DNA of 64,000 nucleotides, from NCBI GenBank assembly GCA_902793125.1, contig CADBCC010000002.1, positions 42,079 to 106,078 of the forward strand, written 5' to 3'. The notes beneath the pieces were generated by a model. That model had not been told where the DNA came from and ran no database searches. It saw nothing but the letters and a program-made list of their open reading frames with translations. Positions 51,449 through 60,410 of the stretch are shown piece by piece (positions within the stretch are counted from its first letter, which is position 1; every line of letters starts with the position of its first letter). This DNA comes from an uncultured Ruminococcus sp. Its GTDB lineage: Bacteria > Bacillota > Clostridia > Oscillospirales > Acutalibacteraceae. Both the position numbers and the translations under genes were made by a program.

Positions 51449-52546
51449 ATGAAAAAAACAGGAACAAGAATTTTAGCTTTACTTTTTGCGGGTATTATGA
51501 TGTTCTCGGCCGCCGGATGTTCTCAGGATAACTCCGCTGATAAAGCCAATACTTCATCAGCTGTATCTGAACAGAAAAAAGAAGCCGACGCTCTTTCTTT
51601 ATGGAAAAAGGACGCTCCGCTTAAGAAAAAACTTACAAAGTATATTAAAACAGTAACAGATAAAAACAGCAAGGATTTTATCCCTGTAGCTGACAGAATC
51701 GCCGTATTTGATATGGACGGTACACTCTGCTGCGAGACAGACCCCGGTTACTTTGACCACAAGATTCTTTATTACAGAGTAATGGAAGATCCCAACTATA
51801 AGGATAAAGCGAGTGACGAGGAGAAGGCAGTCGCGAAAGAAATAAAGAAATACTTTGAAACAGGCGAGTATCCCGAAGACCTCAGCGTTAAGCACGGCAA
51901 GGCTGTTGCTTCCGCTTTTAAAGGTATGACCCTGGATGAATTTGACGCATATGTTAAAAAGTTCGGAAAAACACCGATGGAAAGCTACACAAATCTTACT
52001 AATGGTAAGGCGTTTTATAAACCTATGGTTCAGGTTGTCGATTACTTAAATGAAAAAGATTTTACAGTATATGTTGTAAGCGGAACAGATCGATTTATTA
52101 CACGCGCGCTTTGCGACGGCAATATAGATATTCCTTATTCTCAGATGATCGGCTCCGACGAAAACCTCGTAGCGAGTAATCAGGGCAGTGAAGACGGTTT
52201 AGATTATACATTTGATAAAAAGGATAAGCTTATTACAGGCGGAAAATTTATAATTAAGAACCTTAAGATGAATAAGGTAAGCGTTATCGCTAAGGAAATC
52301 GGTAAGCAGCCTGTACTTTCTTTCGGCAACAGCTCGGGCGATTTTGCTATGGATAACTATACAATCAACAACAATAAGTATAAAGCAGGCGCGTATATGC
52401 TTTGTTGTGACGATACAACGCGTGAGAACGGTAATAAGGAAAAAGCCGATAAAATGTATGACAGCTGTAAGGAAAACGGTTATACAGCCGTTTCAATGAA
52501 AAACGACTGGACAACAATCTACGGTAAAGACGTTAAAAAGAAGTAA
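51449..52546 (+). CDS. HAD-family phosphatase lipoprotein
   Basis: A 365-residue predicted extracytoplasmic lipoprotein phosphatase. The lipobox SAAGC puts the modified cysteine near 25, followed by a Ser/Lys-rich linker. HAD motif I FDMDGTLCCETD is near 88, motif II VYVVSGTD near 208, and motif III/IV region is KQPVLSFGNSSGDFAMD near 287 (GNxxxDxxM). The C2-like cap lies between. Bacterial secreted HAD enzymes of this type (class related to acid phosphatases and phosphoserine phosphatase-like proteins) release phosphate from organic esters. GAGGTAATG precedes the ATG. Single gene with its own terminator. Confidence 0.85.
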   Translation: MKKTGTRILALLFAGIMMFSAAGCSQDNSADKANTSSAVSEQKKEADALSLWKKDAPLKKKLTKYIKTVTDKNSKDFIPVADRIAVFDMDGTLCCETDPGYFDHKILYYRVMEDPNYKDKASDEEKAVAKEIKKYFETGEYPEDLSVKHGKAVASAFKGMTLDEFDAYVKKFGKTPMESYTNLTNGKAFYKPMVQVVDYLNEKDFTVYVVSGTDRFITRALCDGNIDIPYSQMIGSDENLVASNQGSEDGLDYTFDKKDKLITGGKFIIKNLKMNKVSVIAKEIGKQPVLSFGNSSGDFAMDNYTINNNKYKAGAYMLCCDDTTRENGNKEKADKMYDSCKENGYTAVSMKNDWTTIYGKDVKKK

Positions 52547-52568
52547 GATATAATTAATTAAAAACATT

Positions 52569-52610
52569 TTCCCGAAGACGATTTAAGTTAAACGTCTTCG
52601 GGAGTTTTTA
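52569..52610 (+). terminator. Terminator after the HAD lipoprotein gene
   Basis: CCCGAAGACG (52571-52580) pairs with CGTCTTCGGG (52593-52602), followed by AGTTTTTA. Confidence 0.85.
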
Positions 52611-52681
52611 TGTTGAATTTAAGTTGAATTTATGATAAAATTTTATCGATGATTAATTCTTTTTAAAGATGGAGAATGAAA

Positions 52682-53239
52682 ATGATTTTATTCATTAACG
52701 CTTGTGTCCGCAAAGATTCAAGAACTAAAAAGTTAGCTGATTATTTGCTGTCGAAAACAGAAGAAAAAATCGAGGAAGTAAAACTTTGGAAGATTGATTT
52801 TCCTGTTGTTGACGAAAGTTTTATTTCACATCGCGACAGTCTTATTTTAAATAAACAGTTTAATGATCCTATGTTCAGTTTTGCCCGTCAGTTTTCGAAA
52901 GCTGATAAAATTGTAATAGCCGCTCCTTTTTGGGATTTATCGTTTCCCGCAATATTAAAGCAGTATTTTGAGCAAATAAATGTTTTGGGAATAACTTTTA
53001 CTTACTCGGAAAAAGGAATTCCCATAGGTATGTGTAAGGCGTCCAAGCTTTATTATGTTACTACGGCAGGGGGATTTTATTTCCCCGAAGAATACGGGTT
53101 TGGATATGTAAATGATTTGGCAAAAAGTTTTTACGGGATTTTCGATACAGAGTTAATAAAAGCTGTAGGACTTGATGTTGAGACAGCTGACGAAGAAAAA
53201 ATTATGAGTGATTGTATGAAAGGGATAAAATGTCTGTAA
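52682..53239 (+). CDS. NAD(P)H-dependent oxidoreductase, flavodoxin-like fold
   Basis: A 185-residue flavoenzyme of the Flavodoxin_2/AzoR group. The start MILFINACVRKDSRTKKLADYLL is the FMN phosphate-binding loop, KIVIAAPFWDLSFPAILKQYFEQINVLGITFTY is the central sheet and quinone/azo-reductase signature, and TTAGGFYFP lines the flavin. ATG 52682 is preferred over 52676 because GGAG lies 7 nt upstream of it. The gene overlaps the hydrolase gene by 10 bp. It likely reduces quinones, azo or nitro compounds with NAD(P)H; the natural substrate is unknown. Confidence 0.85.
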   Translation: MILFINACVRKDSRTKKLADYLLSKTEEKIEEVKLWKIDFPVVDESFISHRDSLILNKQFNDPMFSFARQFSKADKIVIAAPFWDLSFPAILKQYFEQINVLGITFTYSEKGIPIGMCKASKLYYVTTAGGFYFPEEYGFGYVNDLAKSFYGIFDTELIKAVGLDVETADEEKIMSDCMKGIKCL

Positions 53240-54021
53240 AAGTTGAAAAAGTAATAACTGATAAATTTGAAATGAATTATTTTAAATTTGGCGAGGGAGA
53301 GAAAAAAGCAGTTATATTATCAGGATTAAGCGTAAAGAGTATTATGGGTTCTGCTGAAAGAGTTGCCTCCGCTTACAAAGGTTTGAAGAATGATTATACT
53401 GTATATGTTTTTGACAGGCGCCGTAACTGTCCCGATAACTATACTATATATGATATGGCGGATGATACTGCCGAGGCGTTTGAAAATCTCGGAATTAAAA
53501 ACGCTTACATTTTTGGAGTTTCGCAGGGCGGAATGATAGCTCAAAGTATCGCTTTAAAACGTCCGGAGCTTGTTTGCAAGTTGGCTCTGTGTTCGACGGT
53601 TTCCAAAATTACGGAAGAAAACTCAAGAGTAATTAATAACTGGATAGAGATTGCCGGGAGAAGAGATGAAACCGAGTTAAATAAGAGTATTTGCGAGTCG
53701 ATTTTTTCCGAAAGATTCTATTTAAAATACGAAGAGTTTTTACTGAATATGATGAGCGGCGTAACCGAATATGATTATAACAGGTTTATTATTCTCGCTA
53801 AAGGCTGTGCAGGATTTGATGTTTATAATGAATTAGAAAACATAAAGTGTCCTGTTTATGTTTTCGGTTCTAAAGCCGATAAAGTGTTTGATGCAAATGA
53901 AAATGTTCTTATTGCAGAAAAAACGAAAGCTCAGTTATATATTTATGACGATTACGGTCACGCTGTATATGACGAAGCGCCTGATTTTTTGGAAAGGTTA
54001 ACGGTATTTTTTGAGACATAA
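53230..54021 (+). CDS. Alpha/beta hydrolase
   Basis: A 263-residue alpha/beta-hydrolase fold protein. The nucleophile elbow GVSQGGMIAQSIALKRPE is near residue 98, an acid is probable in VFGSKADKVFD near 219, and the catalytic histidine is in DDYGHAVYDEAPDFLERL near 243. ATG 53230 has AAAGGGA upstream and overlaps the oxidoreductase stop region by 10 bp, so the two are co-translated. The substrate is unknown; an ester or lactone linked to the adjacent flavoenzyme pathway is possible. Confidence 0.85.
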   Translation: MSVKVEKVITDKFEMNYFKFGEGEKKAVILSGLSVKSIMGSAERVASAYKGLKNDYTVYVFDRRRNCPDNYTIYDMADDTAEAFENLGIKNAYIFGVSQGGMIAQSIALKRPELVCKLALCSTVSKITEENSRVINNWIEIAGRRDETELNKSICESIFSERFYLKYEEFLLNMMSGVTEYDYNRFIILAKGCAGFDVYNELENIKCPVYVFGSKADKVFDANENVLIAEKTKAQLYIYDDYGHAVYDEAPDFLERLTVFFET

Positions 54022-54041
54022 ATTAAATAGATAAAACAAAG

Positions 54042-54078
54042 CGAAGGCGTTCACACCATTTACGGTGCGGACGCCTTC
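54042..54078 (-). terminator. Hairpin between the hydrolase and amt genes
   Basis: GAAGGCGT and ACGCCTTC enclose CACC/GGTG. The T-rich side is on the minus strand (GCTTTGTTTTA), so it best fits the end of amt; it may serve both convergent genes. Confidence 0.65.
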
Positions 54079-54139
54079 TATAAAGAATGGATGAAAAAGA
54101 TAAATTATATTTACCGAGCTTTTACGCTTCTTGTAAAAG

Positions 54140-55900
54140 TTAGTTATCGTAGTTTTCCATTGCTTCTAATCCTGTTTGTCCTGTTCTTACTTTTACTACT
54201 TCCTCAACGTCATATACGAAGATTTTACCGTCGCCGATATGACCTGTGTAAAGTGTTTTCTTAGCGGCTTCAATTACCTTGCCGACAGGAACGGTGCATA
54301 CAACGATATCCATCTGAACTTTCGGCAGAAGATTGGTTTCAACCTGTACTCCGCGGTAATATTCGGGTTTGCCTTTCTGAACTCCGCATCCTAAAACGTG
54401 AGTTACCGTCATACCCGTGATGCCGATTTTCATCAACGCTTTCTTCAGAGGTTCAAGCTTTGATTCACGGCAGATAATCTGAATCTTGCTGATTTTAGGT
54501 GTTCCGTCATCAAATACAGGCATCTTCTTAACAGGAATTGCTTCCGCAACAGGAGTTTCTCCGCTGACAACCAAAGGAGGCGCAGAGCCTTCTTCAAGAT
54601 ATTCGGGAACCATACTGAATCCCGCGTAAGCCGAAGGCATATTGTGCTCTGTTTCGTCGAGTCCTGTAATTTCTTCTTCTCTTGATACTCTGAGTCCGAG
54701 AACCTTTTTGATTACAAGGAACGCTATTGTGATTGTAACTACTGTCCACGCGGCTACCGATACAAAGCCTAAAAGCTGTAAACCTAAAAGTTCAAATCCA
54801 CCGCCGTAGAACAGTCCGATTAGCTTTTTGCCCGAAGCGTTTGCGATTGAGTAGCCGGGAGCTGAATCGGTGGCGAAAAGTCCTACCGCGAGCGTACCCC
54901 AGATACCGTTAATCATATGTACAGCTACCGCTCCGACAGGGTCGTCGATATGGAGCTTGTAGTCGAGAAGCCATACTCCGAATACAACCAATAATCCCGC
55001 TACGATACCGATAACTACAGCGCCGAGCGCGTCTGTTACATCACACGGAGCTGTAATCGCTACCAGTCCCGCAAGTGAAGCGTTTAGACACATACTTACG
55101 TCGGGGTGACCGTACTTTATCCATGTGAAAATCATACAGGTTACCGTAGCTAAAGCGGGCGCGATTGTTGTAGTTAAGAAGATTGAGCCGAGCTGTTCGA
55201 CAGATGTAGCCGCAGCGCCGTTAAAGCCGTACCAGCCGAGCCACAGGATGAATACACCCAGCGCTCCGAGCGCGATATTGTGTCCGGGGAAAGCGCCGAC
55301 CTTTACGTTTCCGTCCTCGTCTTTTTTGAACTTACCGATACGAGCGCCTAAAATTTTAGCGCCGATTAAAGCGGAAATACCGCCTACCATATGGATTGCG
55401 CAGGAACCCGCGAAATCGTGGAATCCAATCTGACTGAGCCAGCCGCCACCCCAGATCCAGTGCGCTTCAATAGGATAGATAACCGCTGAAATTACTCCCG
55501 AGTAAACGCAGTAGGAAAGGAATTTAGTTCTCTCAGCCATAGCGCCCGATACAATTGTCGCGGTAGTTGCGCAGAATACGAGGTTAAATACAAAGTTTGA
55601 AAAGTCGAAATTCTTGTACGCGGTAAAAATATCAAACCCCGGCTGTCCGATCAATCCGAATAAATCTTCACCCATAAGAAGTCCGAAACCGATAAGGATA
55701 AATGTAACCGTACCGATACAGAAATCCATAAGGTTTTTCATTATAATATTACCTGTGTTTTTAGCTCTGGTGAAGCCTGCTTCTACCATAGCGAAGCCTG
55801 CCTGCATCCAAAATACCAGCGCGGCTCCGATTAAAAACCAAACCGCGAAAAGCTGTTCGGAGGTTGCCTGCTGGACAAGTTCTTTTACTGCTTCATTCAT
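54140..55900 (-). CDS. amt: Ammonium transporter with C-terminal PII domain
   Basis: A 586-residue fusion. Residues about 10-420 are an Amt/Rh channel with eleven helices: WFLIGAALVFWMQAGFAMVEAGFTRAKN at the N-terminus, DFAGSCAIHMVGG near 170 and the channel histidine region GAVAVHMINGIWGTLAVGLFA near 325. After a linker, residues about 468-575 form a PII (GlnB-like) domain (SKIQIICRESKLEPLKKALMKIGITGMTV; TVPVGKVIEAAKKTLYTGHIGDGKIFVY). Its T-loop reads YYRGVQVETNLLPKV, lacking the uridylylated tyrosine of YRGxEY. Fusion suggests built-in closing of the channel by nucleotides and 2-oxoglutarate without a separate GlnK. It is transcribed with glnN, 40 bp upstream. Confidence 0.95.
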   Translation of the reverse strand: MNEAVKELVQQATSEQLFAVWFLIGAALVFWMQAGFAMVEAGFTRAKNTGNIIMKNLMDFCIGTVTFILIGFGLLMGEDLFGLIGQPGFDIFTAYKNFDFSNFVFNLVFCATTATIVSGAMAERTKFLSYCVYSGVISAVIYPIEAHWIWGGGWLSQIGFHDFAGSCAIHMVGGISALIGAKILGARIGKFKKDEDGNVKVGAFPGHNIALGALGVFILWLGWYGFNGAAATSVEQLGSIFLTTTIAPALATVTCMIFTWIKYGHPDVSMCLNASLAGLVAITAPCDVTDALGAVVIGIVAGLLVVFGVWLLDYKLHIDDPVGAVAVHMINGIWGTLAVGLFATDSAPGYSIANASGKKLIGLFYGGGFELLGLQLLGFVSVAAWTVVTITIAFLVIKKVLGLRVSREEEITGLDETEHNMPSAYAGFSMVPEYLEEGSAPPLVVSGETPVAEAIPVKKMPVFDDGTPKISKIQIICRESKLEPLKKALMKIGITGMTVTHVLGCGVQKGKPEYYRGVQVETNLLPKVQMDIVVCTVPVGKVIEAAKKTLYTGHIGDGKIFVYDVEEVVKVRTGQTGLEAMENYDN

Positions 55901-55939
55901 TTTTAATCACTCCATAAAACTTTTGAAAATCAAATTTAT

Positions 55940-58027
55940 TTATACTCCGAAGAGAATCTTACCGTATGAGGGATAAGGCCAGTATTCGGAAGAAGTTTCT
56001 TTTTCCATACTGTCGCCGATTTCTCTGAGTTCGCCCATAATCGAGAAAACCGTGTTGCGGTAGTATTTCGCGAGCGAAAGGTTATCGGTGTATTTATCCG
56101 TTTCGGCAAGCGCTTCTTCGAGTTCGTTTGTTTTCTTCGAGAAGTTTTCAAGCTTTTTGCTGAGGCTTTCCAATGTTTTTTCTTCAGCGTAAGTCGAAAG
56201 CTTGTAAGAAATCTTCTTCTTAACTGCAACTCCCTCCGAAAGCTCTTTTACAAATGAGATTACCGCGGGCGCGATATCCTTCTTAGCCATATCGAGCATT
56301 GAAAGGGCCTCGATATTAAGAAGCTTTGAATACTGTTCGAGTTCGATTTCGTAACGAGCGTGCATTTCCTCTTCTGTTACGATGCCGTTTGACGCGAATA
56401 AATCAACATTCTTCTTATCAATATAATGTTCCATAGCGTCGGGAAGGCTCTTGTAATTGCAAAGGCCGCGTTTTTCAGCTTCCTGAACCCATTCTTCAGA
56501 ATAGTTATCGCCGTTGAATATGATTCTGTTGTGCTCTGTAAGAGCTTTTTTAATAAGTCCCTTAACAGCGCTTTCAACGTCGCTTGCGTCCTTAAGTTCA
56601 TCGTAAAACTGTTTGAGCTGTTCTGCTACCATTGTGTTGAGCATATAGTTCGGACAAGCGATATTTAAAGATGAACCCAAAGCTCTGAATTCGAACTTGT
56701 TGCCTGTAAACGCAAAAGGCGAGGTTCTGTTTCTGTCTGAGTTATCCTTCTTGAAATCAGGTAAAGCTTCAACGCCTGTTTCCATACGGGCCGCTTTATG
56801 GCTCTTGTAATCCTTGCCTTCGATAATGCTTTCAACCAATGCTCCGAGGTCGTCGCCTAAATACATTGAGATTATAGCGGGGGGAGCTTCGTTGGCGCCT
56901 AATCTATGGTCGTTGCCGGCTGAAGCGACTGTAATTCTCAGCAAGTCCTGATATTCGTCAACCGCTTTAACAACAGCTGAGAGGAAAAGCTGGAATTGTA
57001 AGTTATCCTCGGGATGTTTTGTAGGATTGAGAAGGTTCTCGCCTGTGTCGGTTGAAATCGACCAGTTGTTGTGTTTACCCGAACCGTTAACACCCGCGAA
57101 AGGTTTTTCGTGAAGGAGACATACGAGTCCGTGTTTTTCGGCTGTCTTTTTCATAACCTCCATACAAAGTTCGTTATGGTCTGTCGCGATATTTGAAGTG
57201 GTAAATACAGGCGCTAACTCGTGCTGTGAAGGAGCAACCTCGTTATGTTTTGTTTTTGCGAAAACGCCTAATTTCCAAAGTTCTTCATCAAGGTCGTGCA
57301 TATATGCCGATACTCTTGATTTAATTGAACCGAAGTAATGGTCATCCAGTTCCTGACCTTTGGGAGCCATAGCTCCGAATAATGTTCTGCCCGTATAAAT
57401 CAAGTCGGGGCGTTTGTCGTACATTTCCTTATCAATAAGGAAGTATTCCTGCTCGGGGCCGACTGTAGTTGTAACACGTTTAACATCTGTTTTACCTAAA
57501 AGATGTAAAACTTTTACCGCTTCGGTGCTGAGTCTTTCCATCGAACGCAGCAGCGGAGTTTTCTTGTCGAGCACTTCGCCTGTATATGAACAGAATGCTG
57601 TCGGAATATACAAAGTTTTATCTCTGACAAATGCGGGAGAAGTAGGATCCCAGGTTGTATAACCGCGAGCCTCAAATGTCGCTCTGATTCCGCCGGAAGG
57701 GAAGGATGAAGCGTCGGGTTCGCCTTTAATCAGTTCTTTGCCTGAAAATTCCATAATGACTTTGTCGCCCTTGGGAGAAATAAAACTGTCGTGTTTTTCG
57801 GCGGTAACGCCTGTCATCGGCTGGAACCAATGAGTATAATGCGTACAACCCATCTCGATAGCCCAATCTTTCATAGCGTGTGCTACAACATTCGCAATTG
57901 TAATATCAAGCGCGTCGCCGTTTTCGATAGTCTTTCTTAATGCTTTGTAGATGGGCTTAGGAAGCCTTTCCTGCATTTTCGCGTCGTTAAACACGTTCAT
58001 TCCAAAGTAGTCTGTTACGTTTTTCAT
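55940..58027 (-). CDS. glnN: Glutamine synthetase type III
   Basis: GSIII makes glutamine from glutamate, ammonia and ATP; it is the large (about 700-residue) dodecameric form found in Bacteroidetes, Ruminococcus and cyanobacteria. The 695-residue product has the GSIII signature blocks [43 protein letters not shown] and [24 protein letters not shown], and a long helical C-terminal region. I prefer ATG 58027 because GGAG lies 9 nt upstream; ATGs at 58036 and 58042 are also in frame. The leader has a TTGACA/TATACT promoter and a small stem CAAAGGA/TCCTTTG. It forms an operon with the Amt-PII gene. Confidence 0.97.
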   Translation of the reverse strand: MKNVTDYFGMNVFNDAKMQERLPKPIYKALRKTIENGDALDITIANVVAHAMKDWAIEMGCTHYTHWFQPMTGVTAEKHDSFISPKGDKVIMEFSGKELIKGEPDASSFPSGGIRATFEARGYTTWDPTSPAFVRDKTLYIPTAFCSYTGEVLDKKTPLLRSMERLSTEAVKVLHLLGKTDVKRVTTTVGPEQEYFLIDKEMYDKRPDLIYTGRTLFGAMAPKGQELDDHYFGSIKSRVSAYMHDLDEELWKLGVFAKTKHNEVAPSQHELAPVFTTSNIATDHNELCMEVMKKTAEKHGLVCLLHEKPFAGVNGSGKHNNWSISTDTGENLLNPTKHPEDNLQFQLFLSAVVKAVDEYQDLLRITVASAGNDHRLGANEAPPAIISMYLGDDLGALVESIIEGKDYKSHKAARMETGVEALPDFKKDNSDRNRTSPFAFTGNKFEFRALGSSLNIACPNYMLNTMVAEQLKQFYDELKDASDVESAVKGLIKKALTEHNRIIFNGDNYSEEWVQEAEKRGLCNYKSLPDAMEHYIDKKNVDLFASNGIVTEEEMHARYEIELEQYSKLLNIEALSMLDMAKKDIAPAVISFVKELSEGVAVKKKISYKLSTYAEEKTLESLSKKLENFSKKTNELEEALAETDKYTDNLSLAKYYRNTVFSIMGELREIGDSMEKETSSEYWPYPSYGKILFGV

Positions 58028-58103
58028 GATTTTCATCTCCATACTTTATTCTGGCAAGACAAAGGAAAGGTTTTTAATTTATTCCTTTGCCGCCGATGTT
58101 GTA

Positions 58104-58132
58104 AGTATAGACTAACTTGTTGCGTTTGTCAA
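58104..58132 (-). promoter_or_regulatory. Promoter of glnN-amt
   Basis: On the minus strand TTGACA (58132-58127), 17 bp, TATACT (58109-58104), giving a leader of about 70 nt. No glutamine riboswitch structure was recognised. Confidence 0.8.
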
Positions 58133-58269
58133 GTGGTTTTTGCAATATTTTTTTATTTTCTTGCAAAATTATAAAAATTTCCACATTAAATTATTCAAAA
58201 TAAGCAAAAAATGAAAGTTTTGTAATAAATTAATGCAATAATTAAAAATTACGGTTGCATTTTTATATA

Positions 58270-58297
58270 CAAAAAGCCGCCTCGTTATGAGACGGCT
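58270..58297 (-). terminator. Terminator after glmS
   Basis: On the minus strand AGCCGTCTC-ATAAC-GAGGCGGCT followed by TTTTTG. Confidence 0.85.
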
Positions 58298-58335
58298 CTT
58301 TGTAAATTATGAGAGTTGTTAAAGGTGAAATAATA

Positions 58336-60165
58336 TTATTCCACCGTAACCGATTTAGCAAGGTTACGCGGTTTATCCACGTCGTTACCTTTGTTTACCG
58401 ATGTGTAGTATGCGAGTAACTGCATCGGAACAGTCGCAACCATAGGCATAAGAGTTTCGTTTATCTTGGGAATCCGGATTATGTAATCCGCGGCTTCTTT
58501 ATCTATATCAGCCTGAATGTCACAGATTACAATTGTCATAGCGCCTCTGGCTTTTACTTCTTTAATATTTGAAATTGTTTTTTCTAAAATAGAATTTTGA
58601 GTGGCTACGGCAATAACAGGCATTCCATCTGTGATAAGTGAAATTGTACCGTGTTTTAATTCACCCGCTGCGTAGCTTTCGGAGTGAATATAAGAGATTT
58701 CCTTGAGTTTAAGCGAACCCTCCATCGAAAGGGCATAGTCGAGTCCGCGTCCTATATACAGCAGACTGTCGGCTGTAATCAGCTTTGTGGAAACATAACG
58801 GCATACATTTTCAATTCTGTTGATTGTTTGCTCGATAACTTCGGGAGTACGCACAAGCTCCAATGTAAGTCTCTGACATTCTTCCTCGTCTATTCTGCCT
58901 TTAGCGAACGCCATCTGGAACGCAAGAAGGTACATAACAGATAACTGTACCATATACGCCTTAGTCGAAGCTACGGCAATTTCGGGGCCTGCGTGGGTGT
59001 AAATTACCATATCCGCTTCACGCGCAATAGAGCTTCCCTTGACGTTAACTATAGCGAGAGTTTTTGCGCCTGTGCCTTTAACGAGATTTAAAACAGCCTT
59101 TGAGTCAGCGGTTTCGCCCGACTGGCTGATTATAATTACAAGGTCGTTTTCTCCGATAAGCGGGTCGCGGTAGCGGAATTCGGACGCGATATCAACCGTA
59201 ACGGAAACGCGCGCTAATTTTTCTATAACATATTTACCGACCATTCCCGCGTGCATAGCTGTTCCGCAGGCGACGATGAATATGTTGTTGAATTTTTTAA
59301 GTTCTTCGGGAGTTATTCCGCATTCGCTTAAATTAGGCATTCCGCATTCAATACGGGGAGTTATAGTGGTTTTAACAGCGGTCGGCTGCTCGTGGATTTC
59401 CTTTATCATAAAGTGGGGATAGCCGCCCTTTTCGGCGCTGTCCTCGTCAAAGTCCGCGGTCTTGAGTTCTTTTTCAATCATTCTTCCGTGAAGGTCGCAG
59501 AAGCTCGCGAGACCGTTTTTAAGCACGGCAATCTCGCCGTACTCTAAAAGGAAATAATCCTTTGTATATTTAATGATAGCGGGAACATCGGAAGCTATAA
59601 AAGCTTCACCCTTGCCCTGACCGACAATAAGCGGACTTTCGCATCTTACGGCGTAAACTGTTTCGGGACGGTCTGCGAATAGTATTCCGAGCGCGAAAGA
59701 GCCTCTTATTTCGTGAAGCACTTTTCTTATACATTTAATAGGATTTCCGTCGTAGTAATAGTCAAGAAGATGAGCTACAACCTCTGTATCTGTATCGCTT
59801 AGGAATTCGCCGTGTTCATTTTCAATTAAAAACTTTTTAATATCTTTATAGTTTTCGATAATTCCGTTGTGTACGATGGAAACTCGTCTGCCCGAAGAGT
59901 GAGGATGGGAATTTATATCGGACGGCTCGCCGTGAGTAGCCCAGCGTGTATGGCCGATTCCGGCATGACCCTGAGGTTTGCCCTGGGTTTCCATTTTATT
60001 AACCAGATCTGTCAGTCTGCCTTTGGATTTAGCGACTTCAATTTTTCCATTCTCAAAAACAGCGATTCCCGCTGAGTCGTATCCTCTGTACTCTAACTTT
60101 GTTAGAGCCGATACGAGTACATCCGAACAGTCGCGCGGACCAACATATCCTACTATTCCACACAT
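58336..60165 (-). CDS. glmS: Glutamine-fructose-6-phosphate aminotransferase (isomerizing)
   Basis: GlmS makes glucosamine-6-phosphate, the first step to UDP-GlcNAc and peptidoglycan. The 609-residue product begins MCGIVGYVGPRDC with the catalytic Cys2 of the N-terminal glutaminase domain; HTRWATHG and HSSGRRVSIVHNGIIENY follow. Two SIS isomerase domains (about 290-430 and 460-600) contain SQSGETADSKAVL and ESYAAGELKHGTISLI, and the C-terminus DVDKPRNLAKSVTVE is the usual GlmS end. GGAGGG precedes the ATG. The leader is only about 25 nt, so there is no glmS ribozyme. Divergent from gltB. Confidence 0.97.
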   Translation of the reverse strand: MCGIVGYVGPRDCSDVLVSALTKLEYRGYDSAGIAVFENGKIEVAKSKGRLTDLVNKMETQGKPQGHAGIGHTRWATHGEPSDINSHPHSSGRRVSIVHNGIIENYKDIKKFLIENEHGEFLSDTDTEVVAHLLDYYYDGNPIKCIRKVLHEIRGSFALGILFADRPETVYAVRCESPLIVGQGKGEAFIASDVPAIIKYTKDYFLLEYGEIAVLKNGLASFCDLHGRMIEKELKTADFDEDSAEKGGYPHFMIKEIHEQPTAVKTTITPRIECGMPNLSECGITPEELKKFNNIFIVACGTAMHAGMVGKYVIEKLARVSVTVDIASEFRYRDPLIGENDLVIIISQSGETADSKAVLNLVKGTGAKTLAIVNVKGSSIAREADMVIYTHAGPEIAVASTKAYMVQLSVMYLLAFQMAFAKGRIDEEECQRLTLELVRTPEVIEQTINRIENVCRYVSTKLITADSLLYIGRGLDYALSMEGSLKLKEISYIHSESYAAGELKHGTISLITDGMPVIAVATQNSILEKTISNIKEVKARGAMTIVICDIQADIDKEAADYIIRIPKINETLMPMVATVPMQLLAYYTSVNKGNDVDKPRNLAKSVTVE

Positions 60166-60195
60166 ATTTTTCCCTCCAAAAAAATTTATATATAA

Positions 60196-60224
60196 AGTAT
60201 AATAAAATGATGTGTTTTTGTCAA
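60196..60224 (-). promoter_or_regulatory. glmS promoter
   Basis: On the minus strand TTGACA (60224-60219), 17 bp, TATACT (60201-60196). Confidence 0.85.
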
Positions 60225-60339
60225 TACTAAAATGAAATATTTTAGAAAACTTCTTGCAAAAACATCCTTTGCGACATCAAATATATCAATATTGTAACAC
60301 ATTATTGAAATACCTTAATATCAAAATTGCAATATTCTG

Positions 60340-60368
60340 TTGACAATCTTTCATCTCGGTTGTATAAT
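60340..60368 (+). promoter_or_regulatory. gltB promoter
   Basis: TTGACA (60340-60345), exactly 17 bp, TATAAT (60363-60368). The 115 bp between the two divergent promoters is A/T-rich and could hold operators, but no clear palindrome was assigned. Confidence 0.85.
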
Positions 60369-60410
60369 AACGACATTGAAAACTATACAAAGTACGAGAG
60401 GAAGTTTGTT

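Noticed and set aside
55936-56229. Open frame of 97 codons overlapping the end of glnN
   Set aside because: It is a shifted frame over the conserved C-terminal helical region of GSIII, with low-complexity Lys/Arg composition.
60166-60195. glmS ribozyme expected upstream of glmS in many Firmicutes
   Set aside because: The promoter (60196-60224) leaves only about 25 nt of leader before the ATG; there is no room for the roughly 150-nt ribozyme.
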